NCBI GenBank assembly: GCA_937951935.1
Contig: CALGAM010000075.1
Location: forward strand, 1-64,000
Source of the DNA: an uncultured Micromonospora sp.
Lineage (GTDB): Bacteria > Actinomycetota > Actinomycetes > Mycobacteriales > Micromonosporaceae
Length of the DNA stretch: 64,000 nt
Reading direction: 5' to 3'
Position numbers and translations under genes: made by a program. Below, in pieces: positions 52,099 to 60,066 of this stretch. Position 1 is the first letter of the stretch. Each line of letters begins with the position of its first letter. Below the pieces are notes generated by a model. The model saw only the letters and a list, made by a program, of their open reading frames with translations. It was not told where the DNA came from and made no database searches.

Positions 52099-52806
52099 TC
52101 AGTCGTCGCGGGAGTCCACCAACGAGGCGAACGCGACGATGTTGTCCTTGTAGCCGGTGCTTCCCCCGACCCACCGACCGCCGCAGGTGATCAGCCGGAG
52201 CCAGGGGCGTCCGTAGTCGCCGTACACCCGCTCCACCGGGAGGGCGTCCTTGTCGAAGCGTTCGACCGAGTTGACCTCGAAGATCGCCACGGAGCGGTCC
52301 TGCCGGGTCACCTCCACCCGGTCCCCGGGGCGCAGTCTGGCCAGACCGTGGAAGACCGACGGACCGGTACGGGTGTCCGCGTGCCCGACGATGATCGCCG
52401 GACCGAACTGACCGGGGGTGGGTCCCCGCTCGTACCAGCCGACCTCGTTGTGCCGCTCCAGGTCGGGTACGGCGATGGAGCCGTCCTCGGCCAGGCCCAC
52501 CCGCCGCACCGGGGCACGCACGCCGATCGACGGGATCTCCAGCCGCACCGGGCGGCTCGGCGCCAACACCGGGAACTCCCGCGGTGGCTCCCGGGTGCCG
52601 CTGTCGCGCCACCACGGCCCGCCCGTGGAGCGGCCGAGACCGGCCCCGGTGGCGAAGACGCCGAGCAGCACGAGGACGACGGCGAGCGGACCGGCGGCGC
52701 TCCAAGGCCGCCGACCGGCTCCACGCGCCGCCGAGGACCGCGGGTACGACGTCGCCTCCCGACCGCCGGTGAGCGGTGGGCGGGCGGTGGCGCCGGTACG
52801 GGACAT
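52099..52806 (-). CDS. Class F-like sortase with Lys at the usual Arg position
   Basis: A 235-residue membrane-anchored transpeptidase. One N-terminal helix (about 39-58) is followed by the catalytic domain with His142 (GHADTRTGPS) and Cys208 (LITCGG). Actinobacterial class F sortases that I recall have an Arg 12 residues after the Cys in a YRDN motif; here it is YKDN (Lys220), a conservative change of the third catalytic residue. It is the second gene of a two-gene minus-strand operon, 15 bp after its likely substrate. It would attach surface proteins to the cell wall. Confidence 0.85.
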   Translation of the reverse strand: MSRTGATARPPLTGGREATSYPRSSAARGAGRRPWSAAGPLAVVLVLLGVFATGAGLGRSTGGPWWRDSGTREPPREFPVLAPSRPVRLEIPSIGVRAPVRRVGLAEDGSIAVPDLERHNEVGWYERGPTPGQFGPAIIVGHADTRTGPSVFHGLARLRPGDRVEVTRQDRSVAIFEVNSVERFDKDALPVERVYGDYGRPWLRLITCGGRWVGGSTGYKDNIVAFASLVDSRDD

Positions 52807-52821
52807 CGGACCGGACTCTCC

Positions 52822-53334
52822 TCAGCCGCGGCCCGCCGCCCCGGCCCGCCGCCGTCGCCGCAGCGCGACCAGGCCGAGCAGCACGCCGAGGCCGGTGGTG
52901 GCGAGCCCTCCGGTCACCAGCACCCGTCCCGGGTCGTCACCCGCCGTGCCGCCGAACCCGGCCGCCGGCCCCTTCTGCGGCCACGCGCCCCCGGTGCCCA
53001 CCACCATCAGTCGGGTGGAGGCGTTCCCGCCGTCCGGACAGCTCAGCCGCACCCGGTAGGTGTCCGCCCGGGTGGTCTGCGGCACGGTCGCCACGGCGGT
53101 CAGGAACCCGGCCTGGGGCTGCACGGTGACACTGCCGAACGCGGGCGACTCGACGGTGGCCGGCTGCGTGTTGGTGCGGCAGCTGGCCTTGATCCCGACC
53201 ATGAAGCCGGCCTCCACGGTGCTGGGATTCGCCTGTACGAAGACGTCGGCGGCCCGGGCCGGGGCGCCACCGAGGAGGATCCCGGCGAGCACGACCGGCC
53301 CGGCGAGCAGCAGGGCACGGTGACGGCTGGACAC
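52822..53334 (-). CDS. Secreted protein with LATTG cell-wall sorting signal
   Basis: A 170-residue predicted surface protein. A signal peptide ends near residue 29 (PARAAD). The mature part (about 30-112) looks like an Ig-like or beta-sandwich domain (FVQANPSTVEAGFMVGIKAS, two cysteines). The C-terminus is a complete sorting signal: LATTG (144-148), a 10-residue hydrophobic stretch and a run of five Arg. LAXTG is a recognised sortase motif. It is next to the sortase gene with 15 bp between, so this is probably a dedicated pair. The GTG at 53334 follows GAGGGGGGAAC. Confidence 0.8.
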   Translation of the reverse strand: MSSRHRALLLAGPVVLAGILLGGAPARAADVFVQANPSTVEAGFMVGIKASCRTNTQPATVESPAFGSVTVQPQAGFLTAVATVPQTTRADTYRVRLSCPDGGNASTRLMVVGTGGAWPQKGPAAGFGGTAGDDPGRVLVTGGLATTGLGVLLGLVALRRRRRAGAAGRG

Positions 53335-53494
53335 TGTTCCCCCCTCGCGGACGTCGTCGGGCAGGGCCGGCTGGTCGCCACCGGGCCTGCCGCACGGGGA
53401 AATCCTCTCATCTTGTGGCGCCGGACACGTCCGGTCGCGGATTCTCCACCATGATCGACGGTCGCCCCGGGCCGTCGCGTAGGCTGAACGTCCT

Positions 53495-54322
53495 GTGACC
53501 CTCGCCAGTCCGCACCGGCCCGGACCCGCGCCGGAGCCCCCGGCTCGGACCCCGCCGGGTGGCGCGCCCGCACCGGACGGGTACCCCGCCCGGATCCGCA
53601 CCTTCCACCCACGCCGGGGCCGGCTCGGTGCCCGGCACCGCGACGCACTGGACCGGCTGTGGCCGGCGTACGGGCTGACGATCCCACCGGGGCCAAAGGC
53701 GTGGGAGGCCGGATTCGCCGGACGTGACGCGGCCATCGGGCCCGACCCGAGCCCCGAGTTGCCGGCGCCGCTCGACCTGGCCGCGCTGTTCGGGCGCCGG
53801 GCCCCGGTCGTGCTCGAGATCGGTTTCGGGATGGGCGACGCGACGGCCGCGATGGCCGCCGCCGACCCCGGGCGGGACTATCTCGCCGTCGAGGTTCACA
53901 CCCCGGGCATCGCCAACCTGCTCTCCCTGGTGGAGCGTCTCGGGCTGACGAACGTCCGGATCGCCCGGGGCGACGCGCTCGACCTGCTCCGGTACATGCT
54001 CCCGCCGGACCGGCTCGCCGCCGTGCACGTGTTCTTTCCCGACCCGTGGCCGAAGGCCCGGCACCACAAGCGCCGGCTGATCCAGCCCGCGCACGTCGCG
54101 CTGCTGCGCTCCCGGCTGGTCCCGGGTGGGGTCCTGCACTGTGCCACCGACTGGGCCGAGTACGCCGAGTCGATGCTGGAGGTCCTGAGCGCCGACCCCG
54201 GTCTGGTCAACACGTACCCCGGGTACGCACCCCGCCCGGCGTACCGCCCGGTGACGAAGTTCGAGCGGCGCGCGCACCGGGCCGGACGCCCCTCCTTCGA
54301 CCTGATCTTCCGCCGCCGCTGA
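53495..54322 (+). CDS. trmB: tRNA (guanine-N7)-methyltransferase
   Basis: A 275-residue SAM-dependent enzyme that makes m7G46 in tRNA. Motifs: EIGFGMGDATAAMAAADP (SAM site, about 108-125), then HVFFPDPWPKARHHKRRL (about 177-194), the best TrmB marker, and a C-terminal TKFERRAHRAG segment. The first ~45 residues are a Pro-rich tail not needed for the fold, slightly longer than in E. coli. The GTG at 53495 follows a TAGGCT box with 9 nt between; the mRNA leader would be very short. No operon partner. Confidence 0.93.
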   Translation: MTLASPHRPGPAPEPPARTPPGGAPAPDGYPARIRTFHPRRGRLGARHRDALDRLWPAYGLTIPPGPKAWEAGFAGRDAAIGPDPSPELPAPLDLAALFGRRAPVVLEIGFGMGDATAAMAAADPGRDYLAVEVHTPGIANLLSLVERLGLTNVRIARGDALDLLRYMLPPDRLAAVHVFFPDPWPKARHHKRRLIQPAHVALLRSRLVPGGVLHCATDWAEYAESMLEVLSADPGLVNTYPGYAPRPAYRPVTKFERRAHRAGRPSFDLIFRRR

Positions 54323-54435
54323 CCGCCGTCGGGGCCCCGCCGTGCCCGCCCGGGGCGGCCGGGCGGCTGCCGGCGGCGGCCGCCGTGGGGGGTGGATTGG
54401 CGCCGGCGTGGGCGGGAAGGCACCATGGACCACCT

Positions 54436-56934
54436 ATGACGCTCACCGACCGGCTGCCGGGCACCGCCGACCCTGACACCCTGTTCGACACCTTCGCGGG
54501 GTGGGCCCAGGAACGGGGGTTCACCCTCTACCCCCACCAGGAGGAGGCGCTCATCGAGATCGTCTCGGGCGCCAACCTGATCCTGAGCACCCCGACCGGC
54601 TCCGGCAAGAGCCTGGTCGCCACCGGCGCCCACTTCGCCGCCCTGGCCGACGACCGGGTGAGCTTCTACACCGCGCCGATCAAGGCGCTGGTCTCGGAGA
54701 AGTTCTTCGCGCTCTGCGAGATCTTCGGGGCCGACAACGTCGGGATGCTGACCGGGGACGCCAGGGTCAACGAGGACGCCCCGATCATCTGTTGCACGGC
54801 GGAGATCCTCGCCAACATCGCGCTGCGCGAGGGCGCGCAGGCCGACGTCGGCCTCGTGATCATGGACGAGTTCCACTTCTACTCCGAGCCGGACCGGGGC
54901 TGGGCCTGGCAGGTACCGCTGATCGAGCTGCCCCAGGCGCAGTTCGTCCTGATGTCGGCCACGTTGGGCGACGTCAGCCGGTTCGTCGACGACCTGACCC
55001 GGCGCACCGGCCGGCCCACCGCGGTGGTCAAGAACGCCGAGCGGCCGGTGCCGCTGACCTTCTCGTACGCGATGACGCCGCTGCACGAGACGCTGGAGGA
55101 GCTGCTCGCCACGAAGCAGGCCCCGATCTACGTCGTGCACTTCACCCAGGCCGCCGCCCTGGAACGGGCCCAGGCGTTGATGAGCATCAACGTCGCCACC
55201 CGGGCGGAGAAGGACATGATCGCCGAGGCGATCGGCAACTTCCGCTTCACCGCAGGCTTCGGACGTACGCTCTCCCGGCTGGTCCGGCACGGTATCGGCG
55301 TCCACCACGCCGGGATGCTGCCGAAGTACCGGAGGCTCGTCGAGACCCTCGCCCAGGCCGGGCTTCTCAAGGTCATCTGTGGCACCGACACCCTCGGGGT
55401 CGGTATCAACGTGCCGATCCGCACCGTCCTGTTCACCGGCCTGTCGAAGTTCGACGGTGTCAGGACCCGGCTGCTCAAGGCCCGCGAGTTCCACCAGATC
55501 GCCGGCCGGGCCGGCCGGGCCGGGTTCGACACCATCGGCCGGGTGGTGGTACAGGCGCCGGAACACGTGATCGAGAACGAGCGAGCGCTGGCCAAGGCGG
55601 GCGACGATCCGCGCAAGCGCCGCAAGGTGGTCAAGAAGAAGCCGCCGGAGGGCTCGATCGGCTGGGGCAGGCCCACCTTCGAGCGGCTGGTCGAGGCCGA
55701 GCCGGAGCCGCTGACCTCCAGCTTCCAGGTCAGCCACGCGATGCTGCTCAACGTGATCGCCCGGCCCGGCGACGCCTTCGCCGCGATGCGGCACCTGCTC
55801 ACCGACAACCACGAGGACCGGGCCGCGCAGCGACGGCACATCCGCCGGGCGATCGCGATCTACCGGGCGCTGCTGGCCGGTGGCGTCATCGAACGGCTGG
55901 ACGAACCGGACGAGACCGGCCGGAGGGTCCGGCTCACCGTCGACCTCCAGCTCGACTTCGCGCTCAACCAGCCGCTGTCGCCGTTCGCGCTGGCCGCGAT
56001 CGAACTGCTGGACGCGGAGTCCTCCAGCTACGCGCTCGACGTCCTGTCGGTGATCGAGTCCACCCTGGACGATCCCCGGCCGGTGCTGGCGGCGCAGCAG
56101 TTCAAGGCCCGTGGCGAGGCGGTCGCCGCGATGAAGGCCGAGGGGATCGAGTACGAGGATCGGATGGAGCTGCTGGAGGAGGTGACCCACCCGAAGCCGC
56201 TGGCGGAGCTGCTGGAGACCGCGTACGAGACGTACCGGCGGGGCCACCCGTGGGTCGCCGACTACGAGCTGCGGCCGAAGTCCGTGGTGCGCGACATGTA
56301 CGAGCGGGCCATGAACTTCACCGAGTACGTCAGCTTCTACGGCCTGTCGCGCTCCGAGGGCCTGGTGCTGCGCTACCTCGCGGACGCCTACCGCGCGCTG
56401 CGGCAGACCGTTCCGGAGGACGCCAAGACCGAGGAGCTGGTCGACATCATCGAGTGGCTCGGCGAGCTGGTACGGCAGGTCGACTCCAGCCTGCTCGACG
56501 AGTGGGAGCGGCTGCGCAACCCCGTCGAGACGGCCGAGACGGTGCTGGAGGAACGGCGGTCGCCGGTCACCGGCAACCCGCGGGCGTTCCGGGTACTGGT
56601 CCGCAACGCCCTGTTCCGCCGGGTCGAGCTGGCGGCGCTACGCCGCTGGGACGCGCTCGGCGAACTCGACGGTGCCGACGGCTGGGACGCCGACGCCTGG
56701 GCGGAGGCGCTGGAGCCGTACTTCGAGATGTACGACGAGATCGGCACCGGTCCGGCCGCGCGCGGACCCGCCATGCTGCTGATCGACGAGGGTCCGGACC
56801 GGTGGACGGTCCGGCAGATTCTCGACGACCCCGAGGGTGACCACGACTGGGGGATCAGCGCCGAGGTCGACCTGGCCGCCTCCGACGCCGCCGGCACCGC
56901 GGTCGTGCGGATCACCGAGGTCGGCCAGCTCTGA
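54436..56934 (+). CDS. Ski2-like DEAD/DEAH helicase with DUF3516
   Basis: An 832-residue superfamily 2 helicase. Walker A is STPTGSGKSLVATG (about 51-64) and the Walker B is DEFH in VIMDEFHFYSE (about 144-154). The helicase C part has HHAGMLPKYRRLVE, GTDTLGVGINVP and QIAGRAGRAGFD. The remaining ~430 residues (after about 400) match the actinobacterial DUF3516 C-terminal extension. Such Ski2-like proteins unwind RNA in eukaryotic exosome work; a role in RNA turnover is inferred. The ATG at 54436 is the only in-frame start giving the family's opening; a GGAAGG lies far upstream. Confidence 0.9.
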   Translation: MTLTDRLPGTADPDTLFDTFAGWAQERGFTLYPHQEEALIEIVSGANLILSTPTGSGKSLVATGAHFAALADDRVSFYTAPIKALVSEKFFALCEIFGADNVGMLTGDARVNEDAPIICCTAEILANIALREGAQADVGLVIMDEFHFYSEPDRGWAWQVPLIELPQAQFVLMSATLGDVSRFVDDLTRRTGRPTAVVKNAERPVPLTFSYAMTPLHETLEELLATKQAPIYVVHFTQAAALERAQALMSINVATRAEKDMIAEAIGNFRFTAGFGRTLSRLVRHGIGVHHAGMLPKYRRLVETLAQAGLLKVICGTDTLGVGINVPIRTVLFTGLSKFDGVRTRLLKAREFHQIAGRAGRAGFDTIGRVVVQAPEHVIENERALAKAGDDPRKRRKVVKKKPPEGSIGWGRPTFERLVEAEPEPLTSSFQVSHAMLLNVIARPGDAFAAMRHLLTDNHEDRAAQRRHIRRAIAIYRALLAGGVIERLDEPDETGRRVRLTVDLQLDFALNQPLSPFALAAIELLDAESSSYALDVLSVIESTLDDPRPVLAAQQFKARGEAVAAMKAEGIEYEDRMELLEEVTHPKPLAELLETAYETYRRGHPWVADYELRPKSVVRDMYERAMNFTEYVSFYGLSRSEGLVLRYLADAYRALRQTVPEDAKTEELVDIIEWLGELVRQVDSSLLDEWERLRNPVETAETVLEERRSPVTGNPRAFRVLVRNALFRRVELAALRRWDALGELDGADGWDADAWAEALEPYFEMYDEIGTGPAARGPAMLLIDEGPDRWTVRQILDDPEGDHDWGISAEVDLAASDAAGTAVVRITEVGQL

Positions 56935-57020
56935 CCGCGGGCCGGCCGGCGCGCGCGGATGTGGCGGCGCCGGCCGCCGGGAACCGGGCAAAGAGACTGG
57001 GCGGTGTTACGTGCCTCGAT

Positions 57021-57026
57021 TAGAAT
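57021..57026 (+). promoter_or_regulatory. TAGAAT -10 box in a local AT-rich island
   Basis: TAGAAT at 57021-57026 lies in an unusually AT-rich island of the window (57019-57042). Transcription would start near 57033, giving a leader of about 30 nt to the GTG at 57065. I see no good -35 box. Confidence 0.5.
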
Positions 57027-57064
57027 GTATGTACGAAAACGGCCCCTGATCTGGGAGGACAGCC

Positions 57065-57727
57065 GTGACCGAGCCCGTCTCCACCCCCTCCGCTCCCACC
57101 CCCGCGCCGTCTCCCTACGCCACCCTGCTCGCCTTCACGCGGTACGTCGACCGGACCGGCCCGGCCAAGGCCAGTTTCGTGGGAGGGCTGCGCAAGCAGC
57201 GGGCGAACCGGTCCGGGTTCAACCCGCACGGCCAGCTCGTCAAGGCACTCAAGGCGGACATCGCGTTCCGCACCGGCGGCCGGCACCTCTCCGAGGTCGC
57301 CGGCACGGTCAAGCCGCGCTGGCGCCCGCTCTACGAGGCGCTGGTCCCCGGTGCGGTCACCTACCTGCACTCGCTCGGCGACCCGTCGGCGGTCGAACTC
57401 ATCCGGACCCGCGACGCGCTCGGCATGATCGGCGGACTACCAGTCAAGATCAATCCACACCTCGGCCTGCGGTACGCCGACGGCCGGCGTGAGGCGGTCC
57501 GGCTGTACTTCGACGAGCAGCCGCCGAGCCACGAGGCGGTGCTGGCCACCCTGCACCTGATGAGCCGGCAGATGGATCAGGTGCTCCCGGCCGCCGAGGC
57601 GGTGCTGGTCGACGTACGCCGGGGGGTTGCCCACCGCCCGGACCCGGCGGTCCGCAGCGAGCAGGTCGAACACTGGCTGGCCGGGGAGGCCGCCGCCTTC
57701 ACGGCCATCTGGTCCACCGCCGCCTGA
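57065..57727 (+). CDS. Conserved hypothetical protein
   Basis: A 220-residue soluble protein. After a Pro-rich tail of about 18 residues comes a folded part that begins YATLLAFTRYVDRTGPAKASFVGGL and contains RTRDALGMIGGLPVKINPHL (about 118-137) and a helical region FDEQPPSHEAVLATLHLMSRQ (about 148-168). I do not recognise the family. There is a good ribosome site (GGGAGGA) and an AT-rich promoter. No cofactor, metal or membrane motif is visible. The next gene is 127 bp away. Confidence 0.7.
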   Translation: MTEPVSTPSAPTPAPSPYATLLAFTRYVDRTGPAKASFVGGLRKQRANRSGFNPHGQLVKALKADIAFRTGGRHLSEVAGTVKPRWRPLYEALVPGAVTYLHSLGDPSAVELIRTRDALGMIGGLPVKINPHLGLRYADGRREAVRLYFDEQPPSHEAVLATLHLMSRQMDQVLPAAEAVLVDVRRGVAHRPDPAVRSEQVEHWLAGEAAAFTAIWSTAA

Positions 57728-57854
57728 TCGCGACCGGCCGGATCCGCGACATTCCCCCCACCCGGACACATCCCCCTCCCGACGGGTCGCCGGCCGGGCC
57801 GAGCCGGGGTCGCGAAGCCCGGCCGGCGGGCTGCCGGGCTGGCAGGCTGGGGGG

Positions 57855-58460
57855 ATGGGAGTCGACATCGTCTTCGAGATGGCCGCGGCGACCACCGACG
57901 ACGAGGCCGGCGTCGCCACCGGGTGGCTTCCCGGCAGACTCTCCGAGCGCGGCCGGCGGTACGCCCGTGAGCTGGGCCGGCGACGGCGTGCCGACGGGCT
58001 GAACGCCATCTTCTGCTCCGACCTGGCCCACGCGGTCGAGACCGTGCAGCTCGCCTTCCCGTTCCGGGAGCTCCCCGTGCGGTGGGACACCCGGCTGCGG
58101 CAGTGCAACTACGGCGTCCTCAACGGCAGACCCCTGACCGAGGTGGCCGAACGGCGGCCACGGCACCTCGACGTGCCGTTTCCCGGCGGGCAGAGTTACC
58201 GCGAGGTCGTCGAGCAGGCCCGCGGCTTCCTGCGGGACCTGGCCGGCGCCTGGGACGGCGCCCGGGTGTTGGTCGTGGCGCACTCCGCCAACCGGTGGGC
58301 GCTGGAACACCTGCTGAACGGCGCCGACCTGGCCGACCTGCTCCGCTCCCCCGACAGGTGGCAGCCGGGCTGGTGGTACCGACTCCCCTCGGACTGGGAC
58401 CGCCGGCAGCCCTGGCCGGCCCGCAGCCAGCCGGGACACCCCACCGACCGCCCGGGGTGA
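57855..58460 (+). CDS. Histidine-phosphatase-family protein lacking the N-terminal RHG motif
   Basis: A 201-residue relative of the phosphoglycerate-mutase-like phosphatases. Family features: ATGWLPGRLSERGRRYAREL (about 21-40), IFCSDLAHAVETVQL (about 52-66) and the late VVAHSANRWALEHLLNG (about 138-154). The expected catalytic RHG, or the THS-type variant of the related subfamily I recall, is absent; the segment reads FEMAAATTDDE (7-17) with no His. The protein is therefore probably inactive as a phosphatase or a binding variant. A CAGGCT box ends 6 nt before the ATG, so expression looks leaderless. Confidence 0.7.
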   Translation: MGVDIVFEMAAATTDDEAGVATGWLPGRLSERGRRYARELGRRRRADGLNAIFCSDLAHAVETVQLAFPFRELPVRWDTRLRQCNYGVLNGRPLTEVAERRPRHLDVPFPGGQSYREVVEQARGFLRDLAGAWDGARVLVVAHSANRWALEHLLNGADLADLLRSPDRWQPGWWYRLPSDWDRRQPWPARSQPGHPTDRPG

Positions 58461-58549
58461 CCTCGCTGACCGCCACGCCCACGCCACCACGGACGCACAG
58501 GTGACTACCGCGCCCAGATGCCCTGTGACCAGCGCAAACCTCGCAAGGC

Positions 58550-58598
58550 TTGCCGGGCGCCCGCCGTCGTGTTAGCACTCTTACGGGACAAGTGCTAA
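58550..58598 (+). promoter_or_regulatory. Promoter with CIRCE element (HrcA operator)
   Basis: TTAGCACTC (58572-58580), a 9-bp spacer and AAGTGCTAA (58590-58598) match the CIRCE inverted repeat TTAGCACTC-N9-GAGTGCTAA with a single mismatch. TTGCCG at 58550-58555 and TAGCAC at 58573-58578 (17-bp spacer) form the promoter, so HrcA binding would cover the -10 box. CIRCE normally controls groESL or dnaK, none of which are present here. Confidence 0.8.
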
Positions 58599-58710
58599 CC
58601 GGCCGGGCCGAATCCGTTCCGCCCGTGATCCCGTGCTGTCGCGTGCGGCGGAGCAGGCCGACGAGTCCGTGGTTCGGCCCGGCGAGTGACGACGCCGCGG
58701 GAGGAAATCC

Positions 58711-60066
58711 GTGAACGTTGTGACTGTGGAATCCGAGACCAGCACGGAAGACCAGTCGGCGCCGCAGCCGGTCTCGGATGCGGCGCCGACCCCGTCCGAC
58801 CGGCCACTGCGGATCGCGATGGTCGTACCGCCGTACTTCGAGGTGCCGCCCAAGGCGTACGGGGGCGTCGAGTCGGTGGTCGCCGACCTCACGGACGCGC
58901 TGATGGCGCGCGGACACGAGGTGACGCTGATCGGGGCGGGTGCGCAGAAGACGGGGACCCGGTTCATCCCGGTGTGGCCGCGCACCGTTCCCGAACGGCT
59001 GGGCGAGCCGTTTCCCGAGGTCGTCCACGCCGCACTGGTCCGCCGGGCGATACGGCGGCTGGCCGCCCGGCACGGGTTGGACATCGTTCACGACCACACC
59101 CTCGCCGGCCCGCTCAACGCCCCCGCCTACGCGGCGCTGGGGCTGCCGACCGTGGTGACGGTACACGGACCGGTCAACGGAGACCTGCACCAGCTCTACT
59201 CGGCGCTGCGCGACGACATCCACCTCGTCGCGATCAGTGACCGGCAGCGCCAGCTCGCCCCGGAACTGAACTGGGCCGCGATGGTGCACAACGCGGTACG
59301 GGTGGAGACCTTCCCGTTCCGCGCGGACAAGGGTGACTACGCACTGTTCCTCGGCCGGTTCCACCCCGAGAAGGCGCCGCACCTGGCGCTGGAGGCGGCA
59401 CACGCGGCCGGCATACCGCTGGTGCTGGCCGGCAAGTGCGCCGAGCCGATCGAGAAGGAGTACTTCGAACGGGAGGTCCGGCCCCGGCTCACCGACCGGG
59501 ACGTCGTCTTCGGCGTCGCGGACGCGGAGGCCAAGCGCCGGCTGCTGGCCGAGGCGCGCTGCCTGCTCTTCCCGGTGCAGTGGGAGGAGCCGTTCGGCAT
59601 GGTGATGATCGAGGCGATGTCCTGTGGCACCCCGGTTGTGGCGCTGCGTGGCGGCGCGGTGCCGGAGGTCGTCGTCGACGGCGTCACCGGGTTCGTCTGT
59701 GACGATCCGGCGCAGCTTCCGGACGCCCTGCGCCGGCTGCCGGAGATCGATCCGGCCGCCTGCCGCCAACGCGTCGTCGACCACTTCGACGTGGACCGGC
59801 TCGGTGCCGGCTACGAGGCGGCGTACCGGAGAATCCTCTCCCGGACGGCCGCCGTCACGACCCCGGCCGGTGCCGGCGGCGACGCGCTGCAGCGGCTCCG
59901 TCGCGAGTACGGCGAGCTCGACGCGGCGCTGGACCGTCGGTACAGCCGTTCGCGCCGCCGGCACAGCGGCGCCACGCACTCGCGGACCACGGCGGACCGG
60001 GGCATCGACCGGATGAACAGCATCGACCGCACCGCCGGACGGGCGACGGAGGCGAGCACCGCATGA
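58711..60066 (+). CDS. Glycosyltransferase family 4
   Basis: A 451-residue GT-B transferase. The N-terminal domain has PYFEVPPKAYGGVESVV (about 39-56) and the HDHTLAGPL acceptor loop; the C-terminal domain has ALFLGRFHPEKAPHLAL (about 212-228) and the EX7E motif in WEEPFGMVMIEAMSCG (about 291-306). A tail of about 75 residues rich in Arg, Ser and Thr follows (after about 380). The GTG at 58711 follows GGGAGGAAA. It is coupled by a 4-bp overlap (ATGA) to the debranching-type enzyme, so the two act together, probably on a glucan. The heat-shock operator upstream points to stress control. Donor and acceptor unknown. Confidence 0.87.
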   Translation: MNVVTVESETSTEDQSAPQPVSDAAPTPSDRPLRIAMVVPPYFEVPPKAYGGVESVVADLTDALMARGHEVTLIGAGAQKTGTRFIPVWPRTVPERLGEPFPEVVHAALVRRAIRRLAARHGLDIVHDHTLAGPLNAPAYAALGLPTVVTVHGPVNGDLHQLYSALRDDIHLVAISDRQRQLAPELNWAAMVHNAVRVETFPFRADKGDYALFLGRFHPEKAPHLALEAAHAAGIPLVLAGKCAEPIEKEYFEREVRPRLTDRDVVFGVADAEAKRRLLAEARCLLFPVQWEEPFGMVMIEAMSCGTPVVALRGGAVPEVVVDGVTGFVCDDPAQLPDALRRLPEIDPAACRQRVVDHFDVDRLGAGYEAAYRRILSRTAAVTTPAGAGGDALQRLRREYGELDAALDRRYSRSRRRHSGATHSRTTADRGIDRMNSIDRTAGRATEASTA

